A stretch of DNA of 44,330 nt from Desulfovirgula sp. Lineage in GTDB: Bacteria > Bacillota > Desulfotomaculia > Desulfotomaculales > Nap2-2B. Shown here piece after piece: positions 1-8,886 of this stretch (positions are counted from its first letter, which is position 1; each line of letters begins with the position of its first letter). Position numbers and translations under genes: made by a program. Below the pieces are notes generated by a model. The model ran no database searches. It was given only the letters and a program-made list of their open reading frames with translations, and was not told the origin of the DNA. The stretch lies in NCBI GenBank assembly GCA_020725585.1, contig DYES01000050.1:1-44330 (forward strand), read 5' to 3'.

Positions 1-111
1 CCGGACGCGGCAAAAACCGGTGCGTCCGGGGCGGATGTTGCACAGCTTGGGGCACAGGCGGCACAACACCCGCCCGTCCTCTTTCTTCTCGCAATAAAGC
101 GCTTCCCGCAT
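1..111 (-). CDS. amrS: AmmeMemoRadiSam radical SAM enzyme, N-terminal 37 residues only
   Basis: This is the start of a gene that runs off the left edge. It reads from an ATG at 111 with a GTGAGGG-type ribosome binding site a few bases upstream. The 37 visible residues begin MREALYCEK and contain CRLCPKLCNI followed by GRTGFCRVR. That Cys-x2-Cys-x3-Cys arrangement and the GxxGxCxVR element are typical of the N-terminal iron-sulfur segment of the radical SAM member of the AmmeMemoRadiSam system. The catalytic CxxxCxxC motif lies outside the window. The gene follows the MEMO-AMMECR1 fusion by 33 bases on the same strand, the expected partner, so cotranscription is likely. The family's reaction is not established in my knowledge. 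Confidence 0.75.
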   Translation of the reverse strand, partial: MREALYCEKKEDGRVLCRLCPKLCNIRPGRTGFCRVR

Positions 112-144
112 AGAGCCCTCACGCTCCAAAACCTTCGCCAAAAA

Positions 145-1548
145 TCAGGTGTGCCTTTCTACCGTAAACCTGTACAGCTCTACGGGCTCGCCGGGACTGA
201 TGCCCGCCTTCTGCATGGCGATGGCTACCTGTTCCTCGGCCGTGTTGATCCCCTCCAGGTCGGGCAACAAAACGCCGGAACGGCCGCCGCAGCGAACAAT
301 CACGCCATATTTCTTTGGGTCCAGCTCATTTAATCCCTGCACGGGCTCGGGTTCGCTCAACACATCAACAGAGATGGCGAGATCGTCCAGTTCGTCTTTA
401 CGCACGGGATAAAAACGCGGGTCCCGGGTAGCCGCGCTGATTGCGTTGTGCATTACTTCTTCAACAACATTTTTATACTGGGGTGCGATAGTCCCGATGC
501 ATCCCCGCAAATGCCCGTGTTTTTTGAGCGAAACAAACGTCCCCGCCCGCCTTAAATATTCTGCGGGGATCTCTTCTTCCGGAGGCTCTACCTTTCCGGT
601 GGCGTAGTAATTTTCCAGCGTCCGGCGGGCTAGGCGGACCAGAAAGCTCTCTTTCGATTTTCTTTCGTCTTGATCTCTTTTCTGTTGATCACAAAGCTTG
701 CCTAGAAGCGCCCTTTCGGGGGAAGGTTCTTGGGGAGCAAGCGCGGCCACCAGATAACCCACGCCAAAAGGCCCCTCGTAAGAAAGAACGTCGGCCCGGA
801 CGCGAAACCCGTCCAGCGCTCCAAAGAGCATAATGATCGGCCTTAAACCGCACTCCCCGGCGCGCTCCACCAGTTCTTGATCCAGGCGCAGGATCCCCTC
901 AATATCCGCTTTCTTCACCAGGGCGACCATTTCCCGATCAAACTCCTCGCCGCGCGGGTCATATCCGGCGGGGGCATCCCTGGTTAAGCGGTGTGAAAGA
1001 TCCCCGCTGGCCAAAACAGCAATCTTTTTGTTGAGCTGGTCAGAAGCCCTTTGTATGGCCACTCCGAAAGCGTACAAACGCTCCTCCGGCAAAAGGCCCA
1101 TGGAAACAGCCACCAAAGGCAGCTCCACTTTCGCCCGCACCAGAAAAGAGAGGGGCACCAGGAAACCGTGATCGAGCTCCGGCTCCGACCGGTAACGCCG
1201 GAGCAAACTTTCGTCCATTTGCACTGTGGCTACGCCCAAAGCTTGGGCCTGCCTGGCGATTTCGGCACCCAGCACCAGGTCATTCTCCAGCACGCAGCTC
1301 ACGTGAGGGGCTCCGAACTGCCTTAAATTCCCCTTCAAGTGCGGCTGCGCGTTGATGGCTACGGCGTCCCGGAAGACGGGCGCATGGGGAGAAATCATGA
1401 CAAGAGAATCCGCACCGCTCTCTTTCAGCCGCCTGCCCAACTCTTGCATGGCCTTTTGCGAAGAGAGAACTTCGTTTGCACGCTGCCGCCCTACCTCCGG
1501 CACCATAATCGGGGGATGCGGACAGATCCCGCCAAATACCACCGGCAT
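145..1548 (-). CDS. MEMO-AMMECR1 fusion protein (AmmeMemoRadiSam proteins B+A)
   Basis: A 467-residue two-domain protein. Residues 1-270 or so resemble the class III extradiol dioxygenase/MEMO fold: an early CPHPP, SPHAP near 53, DHGFLVPL near 125 and SGDLSH near 180 supply the histidines and acids that line the metal site in LigB-like proteins. Residues about 295-465 form an AMMECR1 domain with its hallmark LRGCIGT near 350. In many genomes these are separate proteins; here one polypeptide carries both, joined by a charged linker. The ATG at 1548 has a GGGAGGG ribosome binding site 8 bases upstream. The partner radical SAM gene follows immediately. Metal binding is likely, but substrate and pathway are unknown, so family membership is firm and function is not. 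Confidence 0.9.
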   Translation of the reverse strand: MPVVFGGICPHPPIMVPEVGRQRANEVLSSQKAMQELGRRLKESGADSLVMISPHAPVFRDAVAINAQPHLKGNLRQFGAPHVSCVLENDLVLGAEIARQAQALGVATVQMDESLLRRYRSEPELDHGFLVPLSFLVRAKVELPLVAVSMGLLPEERLYAFGVAIQRASDQLNKKIAVLASGDLSHRLTRDAPAGYDPRGEEFDREMVALVKKADIEGILRLDQELVERAGECGLRPIIMLFGALDGFRVRADVLSYEGPFGVGYLVAALAPQEPSPERALLGKLCDQQKRDQDERKSKESFLVRLARRTLENYYATGKVEPPEEEIPAEYLRRAGTFVSLKKHGHLRGCIGTIAPQYKNVVEEVMHNAISAATRDPRFYPVRKDELDDLAISVDVLSEPEPVQGLNELDPKKYGVIVRCGGRSGVLLPDLEGINTAEEQVAIAMQKAGISPGEPVELYRFTVERHT

Positions 1549-1665
1549 AGAAAACCCTCCCTTGGTTGAATTCCCGCCAGCCTCACTTCCTCCATCTTAT
1601 CCCTTCTGGTGCAACTTTATTCCTGACTTGTGCGCCTTTATGCTTTGTGCCTCTTGCTGGAACTT

Positions 1666-2388
1666 TTAAAAGGAGGCGGCTCCCCAAAAAATAAAGTAGC
1701 CCCCCAGTCCAATTAAAAACAATCCGCAAGCGGCCAAAATCCCCTGGTACACAACGGGTTTAAGGAAGCGCCGCCCGCCGGCGATCATTGCGGCCACCAG
1801 GCAATACCAGGCGAGATCGGCAAGGATATGGCCGCTAAAAAAGCTCGCCAGGCCAAGCGACCCCTGTTTTAAAGAAATAGTTATGTAGCCTAAACCCACG
1901 GTGGCCCACCACAGGCTCCAGTAAGGGTTGGAAAGACTGATCAAAATTCCGGCCAGCACCGGATGCATGCCCTTCTGAAGAAACATCCCTTCCTGTTTCT
2001 CCAACTCCCCCCTCACCAAGGCTGCACCTTCCCTTTGGACGCCTCCACACTCGCCGCCGGGGGCACCGGAGTTTGCGGCAAAGGAAAGTTCCACCCTGCC
2101 CGCTCGGGCGTCTCTAAACATACCCCATCCCAGGTAGAGCAAAAACAGCCCGCCCACCACAGCAATTACCTTCGCGATCACCGAAGCGGCCAAAAATGCG
2201 GCCAGCCCCAGGGCAAGGGCAATGACCAGCGCTCCTTCCAGAATGCCGTGCCCCAAAACGATCAGGGGCCCAGCCGCAAACCCGCGCCTGGCGCTTTCCC
2301 CAATGGTTACGGTCAAAAGCGGGCCGGGCATCATGGCCCCGGACAGACCCACCACAAAGGCGGTAGTGAAAATAACCCCTAGTTCCAT
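1666..2388 (-). CDS. LysE/RhtB-family exporter
   Basis: A 240-residue inner-membrane protein of the LysE translocator family, whose members export amino acids or related small molecules. The first helix carries GLSGAMMPGPLLTVT, the family's N-terminal signature (G-x3-PGP). About six hydrophobic segments follow, with ISLSNPYWSLWW near residue 145 matching the conserved Asn-Pro helix. A hydrophilic stretch of about 45 residues separates the third and fourth helices, making it longer than the usual 200-210 residues. The open frame extends 79 codons upstream, but that part is not membrane-like, so I chose the ATG at 2388, which has GAAGGGG about 11 bases upstream. It is divergent from fadN; the substrate cannot be read from sequence. 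Confidence 0.85.
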   Translation of the reverse strand: MELGVIFTTAFVVGLSGAMMPGPLLTVTIGESARRGFAAGPLIVLGHGILEGALVIALALGLAAFLAASVIAKVIAVVGGLFLLYLGWGMFRDARAGRVELSFAANSGAPGGECGGVQREGAALVRGELEKQEGMFLQKGMHPVLAGILISLSNPYWSLWWATVGLGYITISLKQGSLGLASFFSGHILADLAWYCLVAAMIAGGRRFLKPVVYQGILAACGLFLIGLGGYFIFWGAASF

Positions 2389-2449
2389 GTAAGTTATAAC
2401 CCCTTCTTTATAAAAATTAAAAGTTTTTAAGCGGAAAAGGATTAAACAT

Positions 2450-2479
2450 ATTCTACTATATCCTGCCGCCGATTTACAA
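2450..2479 (-). promoter_or_regulatory. Possible promoter of the LysE-family gene
   Basis: On the minus strand TTGTAA (2479-2474) is followed after 18 bases by TAGAAT (2455-2450), a plausible but imperfect sigma-A promoter about 60 bases upstream of the LysE start. It lies back to back with the fad promoter, within 100 bases of the FadR box. Confidence 0.3.
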
Positions 2480-2505
2480 TAACTAAAAACTAGCTCAAAA
2501 CTATC

Positions 2506-2534
2506 TTGACCTGGAAAAAAAATTGGTTTAAAGT
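2506..2534 (+). promoter_or_regulatory. Sigma-A promoter of the fadNAE operon
   Basis: TTGACC (2506-2511), a 17-base spacer and TAAAGT (2529-2534) form a good vegetative promoter facing fadN. The predicted transcription start is near 2541, the first base of the FadR-type operator, so a bound repressor would sit on the start site. Confidence 0.65.
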
Positions 2535-2540
2535 ATCTAA

Positions 2541-2558
2541 TGAATGAGTAGTCATTCA
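2541..2558. promoter_or_regulatory. FadR operator (TGAATGAGTAGTCATTCA)
   Basis: A perfect inverted repeat with 7-base arms TGAATGA and TCATTCA around GTAG. It matches the Bacillus subtilis FadR box (TGAATGAMTANTCATTCA, from memory) at all but one position, the G replacing M. It lies directly downstream of the fad promoter and upstream of fadN, and a FadR homologue is encoded four genes on. In Bacillus the repressor leaves this site when it binds long-chain acyl-CoA. No second full copy was seen in the window. Confidence 0.85.
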
Positions 2559-2619
2559 ATAACTCAAATTTACTCTTCACAACCTTGGAATTAAATTTAT
2601 TTCGTAAAGGAGGTCTTCG

Positions 2620-5040
2620 GTGCACATGAAATTTAACATTTACAAGGCCGCTGTTCTAGGTGCGGGCGTCATGGGCTCGGCCATTGCCGCCCACCTGGCC
2701 AACGCGGGGATCCCCACCCTGCTCCTGGATATTGTGCCCAAAGAGCTTACCCCGGAGGAAAAAGCGAAAAACCTCACGCTAGACCACCCGCAAGTGCGCA
2801 ACCGCCTGGCCGCGAACGCCTGCGCGCAGCTTTTAAAAGCAAAACCGGCCGCTTTATACGTTCCGGAGAACATTGAGCTGATCACCCCCGGCAACCTCGA
2901 AGACGACCTGGTCAAACTCTCCGACGCCGACTGGATTATCGAAGCGGTGCTGGAACGCCTGGACGTCAAACAGGCGCTCCTGGAAAAAGTGGAAAAGTAC
3001 CGGCGCCCAAACGCCATTGTGAGCACCAACACTTCGGGCATCCCGGTCAATAAAATCTGCGAAAAATGTTCCCGGGAGCTCAAGCAGCACTTTTTAGGCA
3101 CGCATTTCTTTAACCCTCCCCGCTACATGAAACTGCTGGAAATTATCCCCAACCGGGAGACCCTGCCGGAAGTTGTGGAGTTTATGCGGGCTTTTTGTGA
3201 GCGCTCCCTCGGCAAAGGGGTGGTGGTTTGCAAAGACACGCCCAATTTCATTGCCAACCGGATCGGCACCTACGGAATGTTCGTGACCATCCGGGCCATG
3301 CTGGAGCTGGGCCTGACGGTGGAAGAGGTGGACGCCCTCACGGGCCCGGTGATGGGCAGGCCCAAGAGCGCTTCTTTCCGTACCCTGGACATGGTCGGTC
3401 TGGACGTGCTCTGGCACGTGGCGCAAAACCTGCGGGAAACCCTGAACGATCCGGCGGAAAAAGAGGTTTTTACCGTTCCTTCGTTCATGGAACAGATGCT
3501 GGCCAACAAATGGCTGGGCGATAAGACCGGCCAGGGCTTCTACAAAAAGGAAAAAGGGAAAGAGGCGCTGGTGCTGGATTACCGGACCATGGAATACCGG
3601 TCCAAAGAAAAACCCAGGTTCGCCTCTTTAGAGCTGGCCAAGAACATTCAGGATCTGCCCGATAAATTAAAAGCACTTGCTTTCGGCCAGGACAAGGGCG
3701 CCCAGTTTGTCTGGCGCATCTTAAAAGAAACGCTGGTGTACGCCGCCAATAAGCTGGGCGAAATCGCTGACGACGTCGAGGCCGTCGACCAGGCGATGAA
3801 ATGGGGCTTCAACTGGACTCTCGGGCCTTTTGAGGTGTGGGACGCCCTGGGCATCGCGCAGGTGGCCGAGCGCCTCCGCGCGGAAGGGGCGGCGGTTCCC
3901 GCAGTGGTTGAACAACTGCTCGCCGAAGGACACAGCAGCTTTTACCAGAAGAAAGACGGCGACCGTTACGTCTACGATCCAGCCAACAAAACGTTTAAGC
4001 CCGAAACCATTCCCGAAGGGGTCATCTTCTTAACTCCGCTGAAAGAAAAGGGACGGGCGATTAAGGCAAATTCCGGAGCCAGCCTGATTGACCTCGGCGA
4101 CGGGGTGGTCTGCCTGGAATTCCACAGCAAAGCCAACTCCATCGGCACCGACATCATCCAGATGGTGAAGGCCGCCGTGAAAGAAGTGGAAGAAAAGTAC
4201 GAAGGGCTGGTGATCGGCAACTACGGCCAGCATTTTTCTGTGGGCGCCAACTTAATGCTTTTGCTCATGGAAGCGGAAGAAGAAGAATGGGACGAGCTGG
4301 ACCTGGCGGTTAGAGAATTCCAAAATGCCAATATGGCTCTAAAGTACTGCCGCAAGCCGGTGGTGGCGGCCCCGCACGGCATGACGGTGGCCGGCGGCTG
4401 CGAGCTGTGCCTGCACTGTCACAAAATGAACGCGCACGCCGAAACTTACATGGGCCTCGTGGAGGTGGGCGTTGGCCTGCTCCCCGCGGGCGGCGGCTGC
4501 AAAGAAATGGTGTTCCGGGCAATGGAAATGATGCCCCCGGAAGACGAGCTCAGAGTAGGCGGGATCAATACGCCTCAGCCCTTAATTAACAGGGTGTTCC
4601 AGACCATCGCCACGGCAAAGGTGTCCACCAGCGGGCCGGAGGCGAAAAAGCTTGGCTTCATGCGCCCCGACGACAAAATCACCATGTATCGGGAAAGAGT
4701 AATCGGAGATGCCAAGAAGCTGGTTCTGCAAATGGCCCAAAACGGTTTTAAGCCGCCTCGGCCGCGCAAAATAAAGGCTCTGGGCGCCAGCGGCTACGCC
4801 GCCCTGGAGCTGGCCGTTTACACCATGCGCTGGGGCAACTACATCAGCGACCACGACGCGCTGATCGCGAAAAAGATCGCCTACGTCCTGACGGGCGGCG
4901 ACGCAACCCCTGGAACGGAAGTAAGCGAGCAAAACCTTTTGGACCTGGAACGAGAAGGCTTCTTGAGCCTGCTCGGCGAACCCAAAACAAAAGAACGGAT
5001 TCGCCACATGCTGGCGACGGGCAAACCATTGCGGAACTAA
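2620..5040 (+). CDS. fadN: 3-hydroxyacyl-CoA dehydrogenase / enoyl-CoA hydratase (FadN)
   Basis: An 806-residue cytoplasmic beta-oxidation enzyme with the same layout as Bacillus FadN (about 790 residues). The N-terminal NAD-binding fold has GAGVMG at residues 14-19, then STNTSG and the catalytic-histidine segment GTHFFNP (His162), followed by two helical dehydrogenase C-terminal domains with PNFIANRIG and KTGQGFYKK. From about residue 485 a crotonase domain follows, with FSVGANL and GGCELCLHC as oxyanion and acid/base segments. It hydrates enoyl-CoA and oxidises 3-hydroxyacyl-CoA. The GTG at 2620 lies 6 bases after AAAGGAGGT (2606-2614); an ATG at 2626 is the alternative. It is first of fadN-fadA-fadE, controlled by the FadR box at 2541. 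Confidence 0.95.
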   Translation: MHMKFNIYKAAVLGAGVMGSAIAAHLANAGIPTLLLDIVPKELTPEEKAKNLTLDHPQVRNRLAANACAQLLKAKPAALYVPENIELITPGNLEDDLVKLSDADWIIEAVLERLDVKQALLEKVEKYRRPNAIVSTNTSGIPVNKICEKCSRELKQHFLGTHFFNPPRYMKLLEIIPNRETLPEVVEFMRAFCERSLGKGVVVCKDTPNFIANRIGTYGMFVTIRAMLELGLTVEEVDALTGPVMGRPKSASFRTLDMVGLDVLWHVAQNLRETLNDPAEKEVFTVPSFMEQMLANKWLGDKTGQGFYKKEKGKEALVLDYRTMEYRSKEKPRFASLELAKNIQDLPDKLKALAFGQDKGAQFVWRILKETLVYAANKLGEIADDVEAVDQAMKWGFNWTLGPFEVWDALGIAQVAERLRAEGAAVPAVVEQLLAEGHSSFYQKKDGDRYVYDPANKTFKPETIPEGVIFLTPLKEKGRAIKANSGASLIDLGDGVVCLEFHSKANSIGTDIIQMVKAAVKEVEEKYEGLVIGNYGQHFSVGANLMLLLMEAEEEEWDELDLAVREFQNANMALKYCRKPVVAAPHGMTVAGGCELCLHCHKMNAHAETYMGLVEVGVGLLPAGGGCKEMVFRAMEMMPPEDELRVGGINTPQPLINRVFQTIATAKVSTSGPEAKKLGFMRPDDKITMYRERVIGDAKKLVLQMAQNGFKPPRPRKIKALGASGYAALELAVYTMRWGNYISDHDALIAKKIAYVLTGGDATPGTEVSEQNLLDLEREGFLSLLGEPKTKERIRHMLATGKPLRN

Positions 5041-5070
5041 GGTACGAACTAAGGAAAGGAGGCCATCAAA

Positions 5071-6246
5071 ATGCAAGAAGCTGTCATTGTCAGCGCTGTA
5101 AGGACGGCAGTCGGGAAAGCGCCCCGGGGAAAGCTTAAAAACACGCGCCCGGAATACCTGGCCAGCGCCGTCATCAAAGAAGCCCTGGGCCGGGTGAGTG
5201 CGCTTGCTCCCGCCGAAATAGACGATGTGATCCTGGGCTGTTCTTTCCCGGAAGCGGAACAGGGGATGAACGTGGCGCGGTTGATTATCTTAAAGGCCGG
5301 CTTACCCAACAGTGTGCCCGGCGCCACGATCAACCGCTTTTGCTCCAGCGGCCTGGAGGCCATCGCCATCGCGGCCACCAGAATTATGTCCGGCTTCGCG
5401 GAAGTCTGCGTGGCAGGCGGGGTGGAGAGCATGAGCCTGGTTCCCATGGGCGGCAACAAAATCAGCCCCGACCCCGGCTTAATGGCCACCGTCCCGGAAG
5501 CATACATGGGAATGGGCTACACGGCGGAAAACGTTGCCGAGCGCTACCAGATTTCCCGGGAAGAACAGGACACTTTCGCCCTGGCCAGCCATCAAAAAGC
5601 CACCGCGGCCATCCAGGCGGGAAAATTTAAAGAAGAAATCGTTCCCCTGACGGTCACCGAAAAGACCTGGCAGAACGGAAAAATGGTGGAAAACAGTTTT
5701 CTCTTTGATACGGACGAAGGGGTGCGGCCGGACACCAGCTTAGAGGCTTTAGCCCGCTTAAAACCCGCTTTTAAACTGGGCGGAACGGTAACGGCAGGGA
5801 ACTCCTCCCAGACCAGCGACGGAGCGGCCTGCGTAATCCTGATGAGCCGGCGCAAGGCCGAATCCCTGGGCCTAAAACCGCTGGCCGTCTTCCGCGCCTA
5901 CGCCGTGGGCGGCTGCCCGCCCGAAATAATGGGCATGGGTCCTACCGTAGCCATTCCCAAGGCGCTTAAGCTGGCCGGCCTGACCAAAGACCAGATTGAT
6001 CTCTACGAACTAAACGAAGCCTTCGCCGCCCAAGCGCTCGCCTGCATTAAAGTTTTGGAGCTGGACGCCGCAAAAATCAACCCCAACGGGGGAGCGATCG
6101 CTCTGGGTCACCCGCTGGGCTGCACCGGAGCCAAGCTGACCACCACCTTGCTCTACGAAATGCAACGCCGGCAGTCCCGCTACGGCGTGGTCAGCATGTG
6201 CATCGGCGGCGGCATGGGCGCCGCAGCAGTGTTTGAACGCGTCTGA
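5071..6246 (+). CDS. fadA: Acetyl-CoA C-acyltransferase (thiolase, FadA)
   Basis: A 391-residue thiolase that cleaves 3-ketoacyl-CoA with CoA, the last step of beta-oxidation. All catalytic groups are visible: the nucleophile Cys91 in NRFCSSG, His347 in [12 protein letters not shown], and the second cysteine Cys377 in CIGGGMGAA, with NEAFAAQ before them. Length matches Bacillus FadA. It begins 30 bases after fadN behind GGAAAGGAGG, so translation in the same transcript is near certain. Degradation rather than synthesis is inferred from the operon and the FadR box, since thiolases of this type are reversible. Confidence 0.95.
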   Translation: MQEAVIVSAVRTAVGKAPRGKLKNTRPEYLASAVIKEALGRVSALAPAEIDDVILGCSFPEAEQGMNVARLIILKAGLPNSVPGATINRFCSSGLEAIAIAATRIMSGFAEVCVAGGVESMSLVPMGGNKISPDPGLMATVPEAYMGMGYTAENVAERYQISREEQDTFALASHQKATAAIQAGKFKEEIVPLTVTEKTWQNGKMVENSFLFDTDEGVRPDTSLEALARLKPAFKLGGTVTAGNSSQTSDGAACVILMSRRKAESLGLKPLAVFRAYAVGGCPPEIMGMGPTVAIPKALKLAGLTKDQIDLYELNEAFAAQALACIKVLELDAAKINPNGGAIALGHPLGCTGAKLTTTLLYEMQRRQSRYGVVSMCIGGGMGAAAVFERV

Positions 6247-6312
6247 AATTTACCCAGGTATCTATAGCTGATTTATTTAAGTGATTTTTAAAAAACAGAA
6301 AGGGGAAGCAAC

Positions 6313-8067
6313 ATGCTCCAAAAAGGTGGCGCTTTTTTACTGGAAACCATTAATCCCGGCGATGTCTTTACGCCTGAGGACCTTACCGAAGAACACCGGC
6401 TGATTGCCCAAACGGTGACTGACTTTGTAGAAAAAGAGGTCATCCCCCACGATGAGGAAATCGAAGCCCAAAAAGAAGGCCTGATGCGCAGCCTCCTGGA
6501 AAAAGCGGGGGAACTGGGGCTGCTTTCCGCTGATATCCCTGAAGAATACGGCGGCTCCGACCTGGGCAAAATCGCCTCCATGCTCATTACCGAAAACATT
6601 GCAGCCGCCGGCTCCTTCGCCGTCGGACACGGCGACCACACCGGCATTGGCTCTTTGCCCATCGTTTTATTCGGCAACGATGAGCAGAAAAAGCGGTACC
6701 TCCCTGGGCTGGCCACCGGCAAACTAATCGGCGCCTACGCTCTCACCGAGCCCGGCGCCGGCTCCGACGCGCTTGCCGCCCGCACCAGGGCCGCCTTAAG
6801 CCCTGACGGCAAACATTACCTCTTAAACGGCGAAAAAATTTTCATCACCAACGCCGGTTTCGCCGATATATTCACCACCTACGCCAAGGTGGACGGGGAA
6901 AAGTTTACCGCTTTTATTGTGGAAAGAAACGCCCCCGGATTCACCCTCGGCGCGGAAGAAAAAAAGATGGGCATCAAGGGCTCTTCCACCCGCAGCTTGA
7001 TCTTTGAAGATACCCCAGTGCCGGTGGAAAATGTTTTAGGCGAAATAGGGAGAGGGCACGTGATCGCCTTCAACATTTTAAATATCGGCCGCTTTAAGCT
7101 GGGTGCGGCCTGCGCCGGCGTGGCCAAGAAGGCTATTAACCTTGCCTTGCAGTACGCCCTCCAGCGCCAGCAGTTCAACACTCCGATCGCCCGCTTCGGC
7201 CTGATTCAGCACAAACTCGCCCAGATGGCCGCCGGGGCGTACGCCGCCGAAAGCGTCATGTACCGCCTGGCCGGAGTCCTGGAAGAAGCCTTGCAGGACA
7301 AGCGGGCGGGCCGGGAAATCGCCGCCGCCATCGAGGAGTACGCCATCGAGTGCTCCATCAGCAAGGTGCTTGGCTCCGAGGTGCTGGATTACATAGTCGA
7401 CGAAATGGTCCAGATTTACGGGGGATACGGATACATCCAGGAGTACCCGGCCGAACGTTTTTACCGGGATTCGCGGATCAACCGCATTTTCGAAGGCACC
7501 AACGAAATCAACCGGCTGATTATCCCGGCCACGCTGGTGCGCAAGGCGCTAAAAGGGCAGCTGCCGCTGATCAGCGCTGCACAGGCGCTGGCCAAAGAAA
7601 TCCTGGATTTGCGCGCTGCCCTCCCGGAAGAAGACGGCAAACCCCTGGCCGCAGAAAGGGCCATGTTGACGCAGGCCAAAAAGCTGTTCTTGCTTATTGG
7701 CGGCCAGGCCGTGGAAAAATACGGCGAGAAACTGGCCACTCAGCAGGAAATTATTGGTTACCTGGCGGACATCGCCATTCAGATTTACGCCATGGAAAGC
7801 GCCGTTTTAAGAGCGCTCAAAGCCTGGGAAGCCGCTGGTGAGGCCGCCGCCGCCAAGCTGGACCTCACCCGCTGCTACGTTCACGACAGCTTCCCGCTGT
7901 TTGAGAAGTGGGCGCGGGAATCCCTGGCTTTTCTCTTTGAAGGCGATTTGTTGAGCACCCAGCTGGCGATTGCCAGGCGCCTTTGCAAACACCAGCCCAT
8001 CGACCTCATCGGGCTGCGCCGGCAGATCGCCGGGCGGATGCGGGAAGCGGAAAAATACGTGGTTTAA
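6313..8067 (+). CDS. fadE: Acyl-CoA dehydrogenase (FadE)
   Basis: A 584-residue flavin-dependent acyl-CoA dehydrogenase carrying out the first oxidation of beta-oxidation. The usual N-terminal helical, beta and C-terminal helical domains occupy about residues 25-415; LTEPGAGSDA and IFITNAGFADI mark the FAD/substrate region, and Glu394 in FEGTNEIN is the expected catalytic base. A further helical C-terminal extension of about 170 residues makes it the long FadE form, like the 594-residue Bacillus enzyme. The ATG at 6313 follows AAAGGGG by 6 bases. It is third in the operon after a 66-base gap with no terminator. No electron-transfer flavoprotein genes lie nearby, so its electron acceptor is encoded elsewhere. 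Confidence 0.95.
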   Translation: MLQKGGAFLLETINPGDVFTPEDLTEEHRLIAQTVTDFVEKEVIPHDEEIEAQKEGLMRSLLEKAGELGLLSADIPEEYGGSDLGKIASMLITENIAAAGSFAVGHGDHTGIGSLPIVLFGNDEQKKRYLPGLATGKLIGAYALTEPGAGSDALAARTRAALSPDGKHYLLNGEKIFITNAGFADIFTTYAKVDGEKFTAFIVERNAPGFTLGAEEKKMGIKGSSTRSLIFEDTPVPVENVLGEIGRGHVIAFNILNIGRFKLGAACAGVAKKAINLALQYALQRQQFNTPIARFGLIQHKLAQMAAGAYAAESVMYRLAGVLEEALQDKRAGREIAAAIEEYAIECSISKVLGSEVLDYIVDEMVQIYGGYGYIQEYPAERFYRDSRINRIFEGTNEINRLIIPATLVRKALKGQLPLISAAQALAKEILDLRAALPEEDGKPLAAERAMLTQAKKLFLLIGGQAVEKYGEKLATQQEIIGYLADIAIQIYAMESAVLRALKAWEAAGEAAAAKLDLTRCYVHDSFPLFEKWARESLAFLFEGDLLSTQLAIARRLCKHQPIDLIGLRRQIAGRMREAEKYVV

Positions 8068-8088
8068 TTAAAAGGAATGGGGGCGCAA

Positions 8089-8136
8089 GGGCACAAAGGC
8101 GGCAAAGAACAAGACAAAATTTGCCCCTTTGTGCCC
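8089..8136. repeat. Long intergenic hairpin, possible fadE terminator
   Basis: GGGCACAAAGG-C-GGCAAA (8089-8106) is complementary to TTTGCC-CCTTTGTGCCC (8120-8136), giving a 17-bp stem with one bulged C and a 13-base loop. No strong T run follows, so it may slow or protect transcripts rather than act as a classic terminator. The repeated CACAAAG/GGCAAAG wording resembles the short segment at 42376-42424. Confidence 0.5.
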
Positions 8137-8149
8137 GTTAATTTGTAAT
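8121..8149 (+). promoter_or_regulatory. Possible fadR promoter
   Basis: TTGCCC (8121-8126), 17 bases, TGTAAT (8144-8149). The -35 lies inside the right arm of the hairpin at 8089-8136. The start would fall near 8156, giving a leader of about 18 bases before fadR. No FadR box overlaps it. Confidence 0.4.
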
Positions 8150-8173
8150 AATCAATCACGGGAGAGTATAGTC

Positions 8174-8788
8174 GTGTCTAAAAAAACAAAGGATAAATAC
8201 CAAGCAATCATTGAAGCAGCCATAAAAGTAATTGCGCAACACGGTTACCACAACGCCCAGGTGGCCAAAATCGCCAAAGCAGCGGGTGTAGCCGAGGGTA
8301 CTATTTATCTATATTTTCAAAACAAAGAAGACGTTTTAATTTCTATTTTTCAAGATAAAATGGGTGAATACATTACGCTTGTCCGCAGCGAGCTGGAAAA
8401 AACGGAAGACCCTCTGGAAAAAATAAAACTGCTCATCCAAATGCATTTTTCCAAGCTGGAAGCGAATCGCGATCTGGCCGCTGTTTTGCAAATTCAGCTG
8501 CGCCAGTCCCACCCGTCAATTCGCAGAAGGATCGCGGAACCCCTTAAAGGGTACTACCGCTTGATCGAAGAAATCGTGTCTGAAGGGATAGCGAAAGGAG
8601 TATTCAGGGAAAACCTTAACCTCCACCTCACCAGGCAGGTAATCTTTGGCTCAATTGACGAAGTGGCCACCTGCTGGGTCATGGCTCAAAAACCATATAG
8701 CCTCTTGGCGCAGGCGCCTGCGGTGTATGATTTGCTGGCGCACGCTTTGTGCAAAAAGCAGTCCGGAAATGCCGGAAGTACTGGTTAA
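8174..8788 (+). CDS. fadR: TetR-family fatty-acid repressor (FadR)
   Basis: A 204-residue TetR-family regulator. Residues about 10-55 form the helix-turn-helix domain, containing VAKIAKAAGVAEGTIYLYF, and read very like Bacillus FadR (YsiA, 194 residues). Similarity continues into the ligand domain, for example IQLRQSHPSIRRRI and the region near FGSIDEVATCWVM. In Bacillus FadR represses beta-oxidation genes and is released by long-chain acyl-CoA; here the box at 2541-2558 is the evident target. I chose the GTG at 8174, which follows GGGAGAG by about 8 bases and matches the family's N-terminus; the frame stays open to a TTG at 8129. It follows fadE on the same strand. Confidence 0.93.
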   Translation: MSKKTKDKYQAIIEAAIKVIAQHGYHNAQVAKIAKAAGVAEGTIYLYFQNKEDVLISIFQDKMGEYITLVRSELEKTEDPLEKIKLLIQMHFSKLEANRDLAAVLQIQLRQSHPSIRRRIAEPLKGYYRLIEEIVSEGIAKGVFRENLNLHLTRQVIFGSIDEVATCWVMAQKPYSLLAQAPAVYDLLAHALCKKQSGNAGSTG

Positions 8789-8806
8789 AAATGTTTTAAA
8801 AAACTC

Positions 8807-8835
8807 TTGCGCTTTTGAACAACAAAGAGTACTAT
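8807..8835 (+). promoter_or_regulatory. Promoter of the glycosyltransferase gene
   Basis: TTGCGC (8807-8812), a 17-base spacer and TACTAT (8830-8835) form a reasonable sigma-A promoter about 50 bases before the start codon, so this gene can be expressed apart from fadR. Confidence 0.5.
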
Positions 8836-8886
8836 TATTTGAGGACGGTGTCCACACCAACATTTTTACTCTGGAGGAAAAGGTTG

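Noticed and set aside
2389-2625. N-terminal extension of the LysE-family gene to 2625
   Set aside because: It would run through the FadR box and fad promoter, is not membrane-like, and the ATG at 2388 has its own ribosome site.
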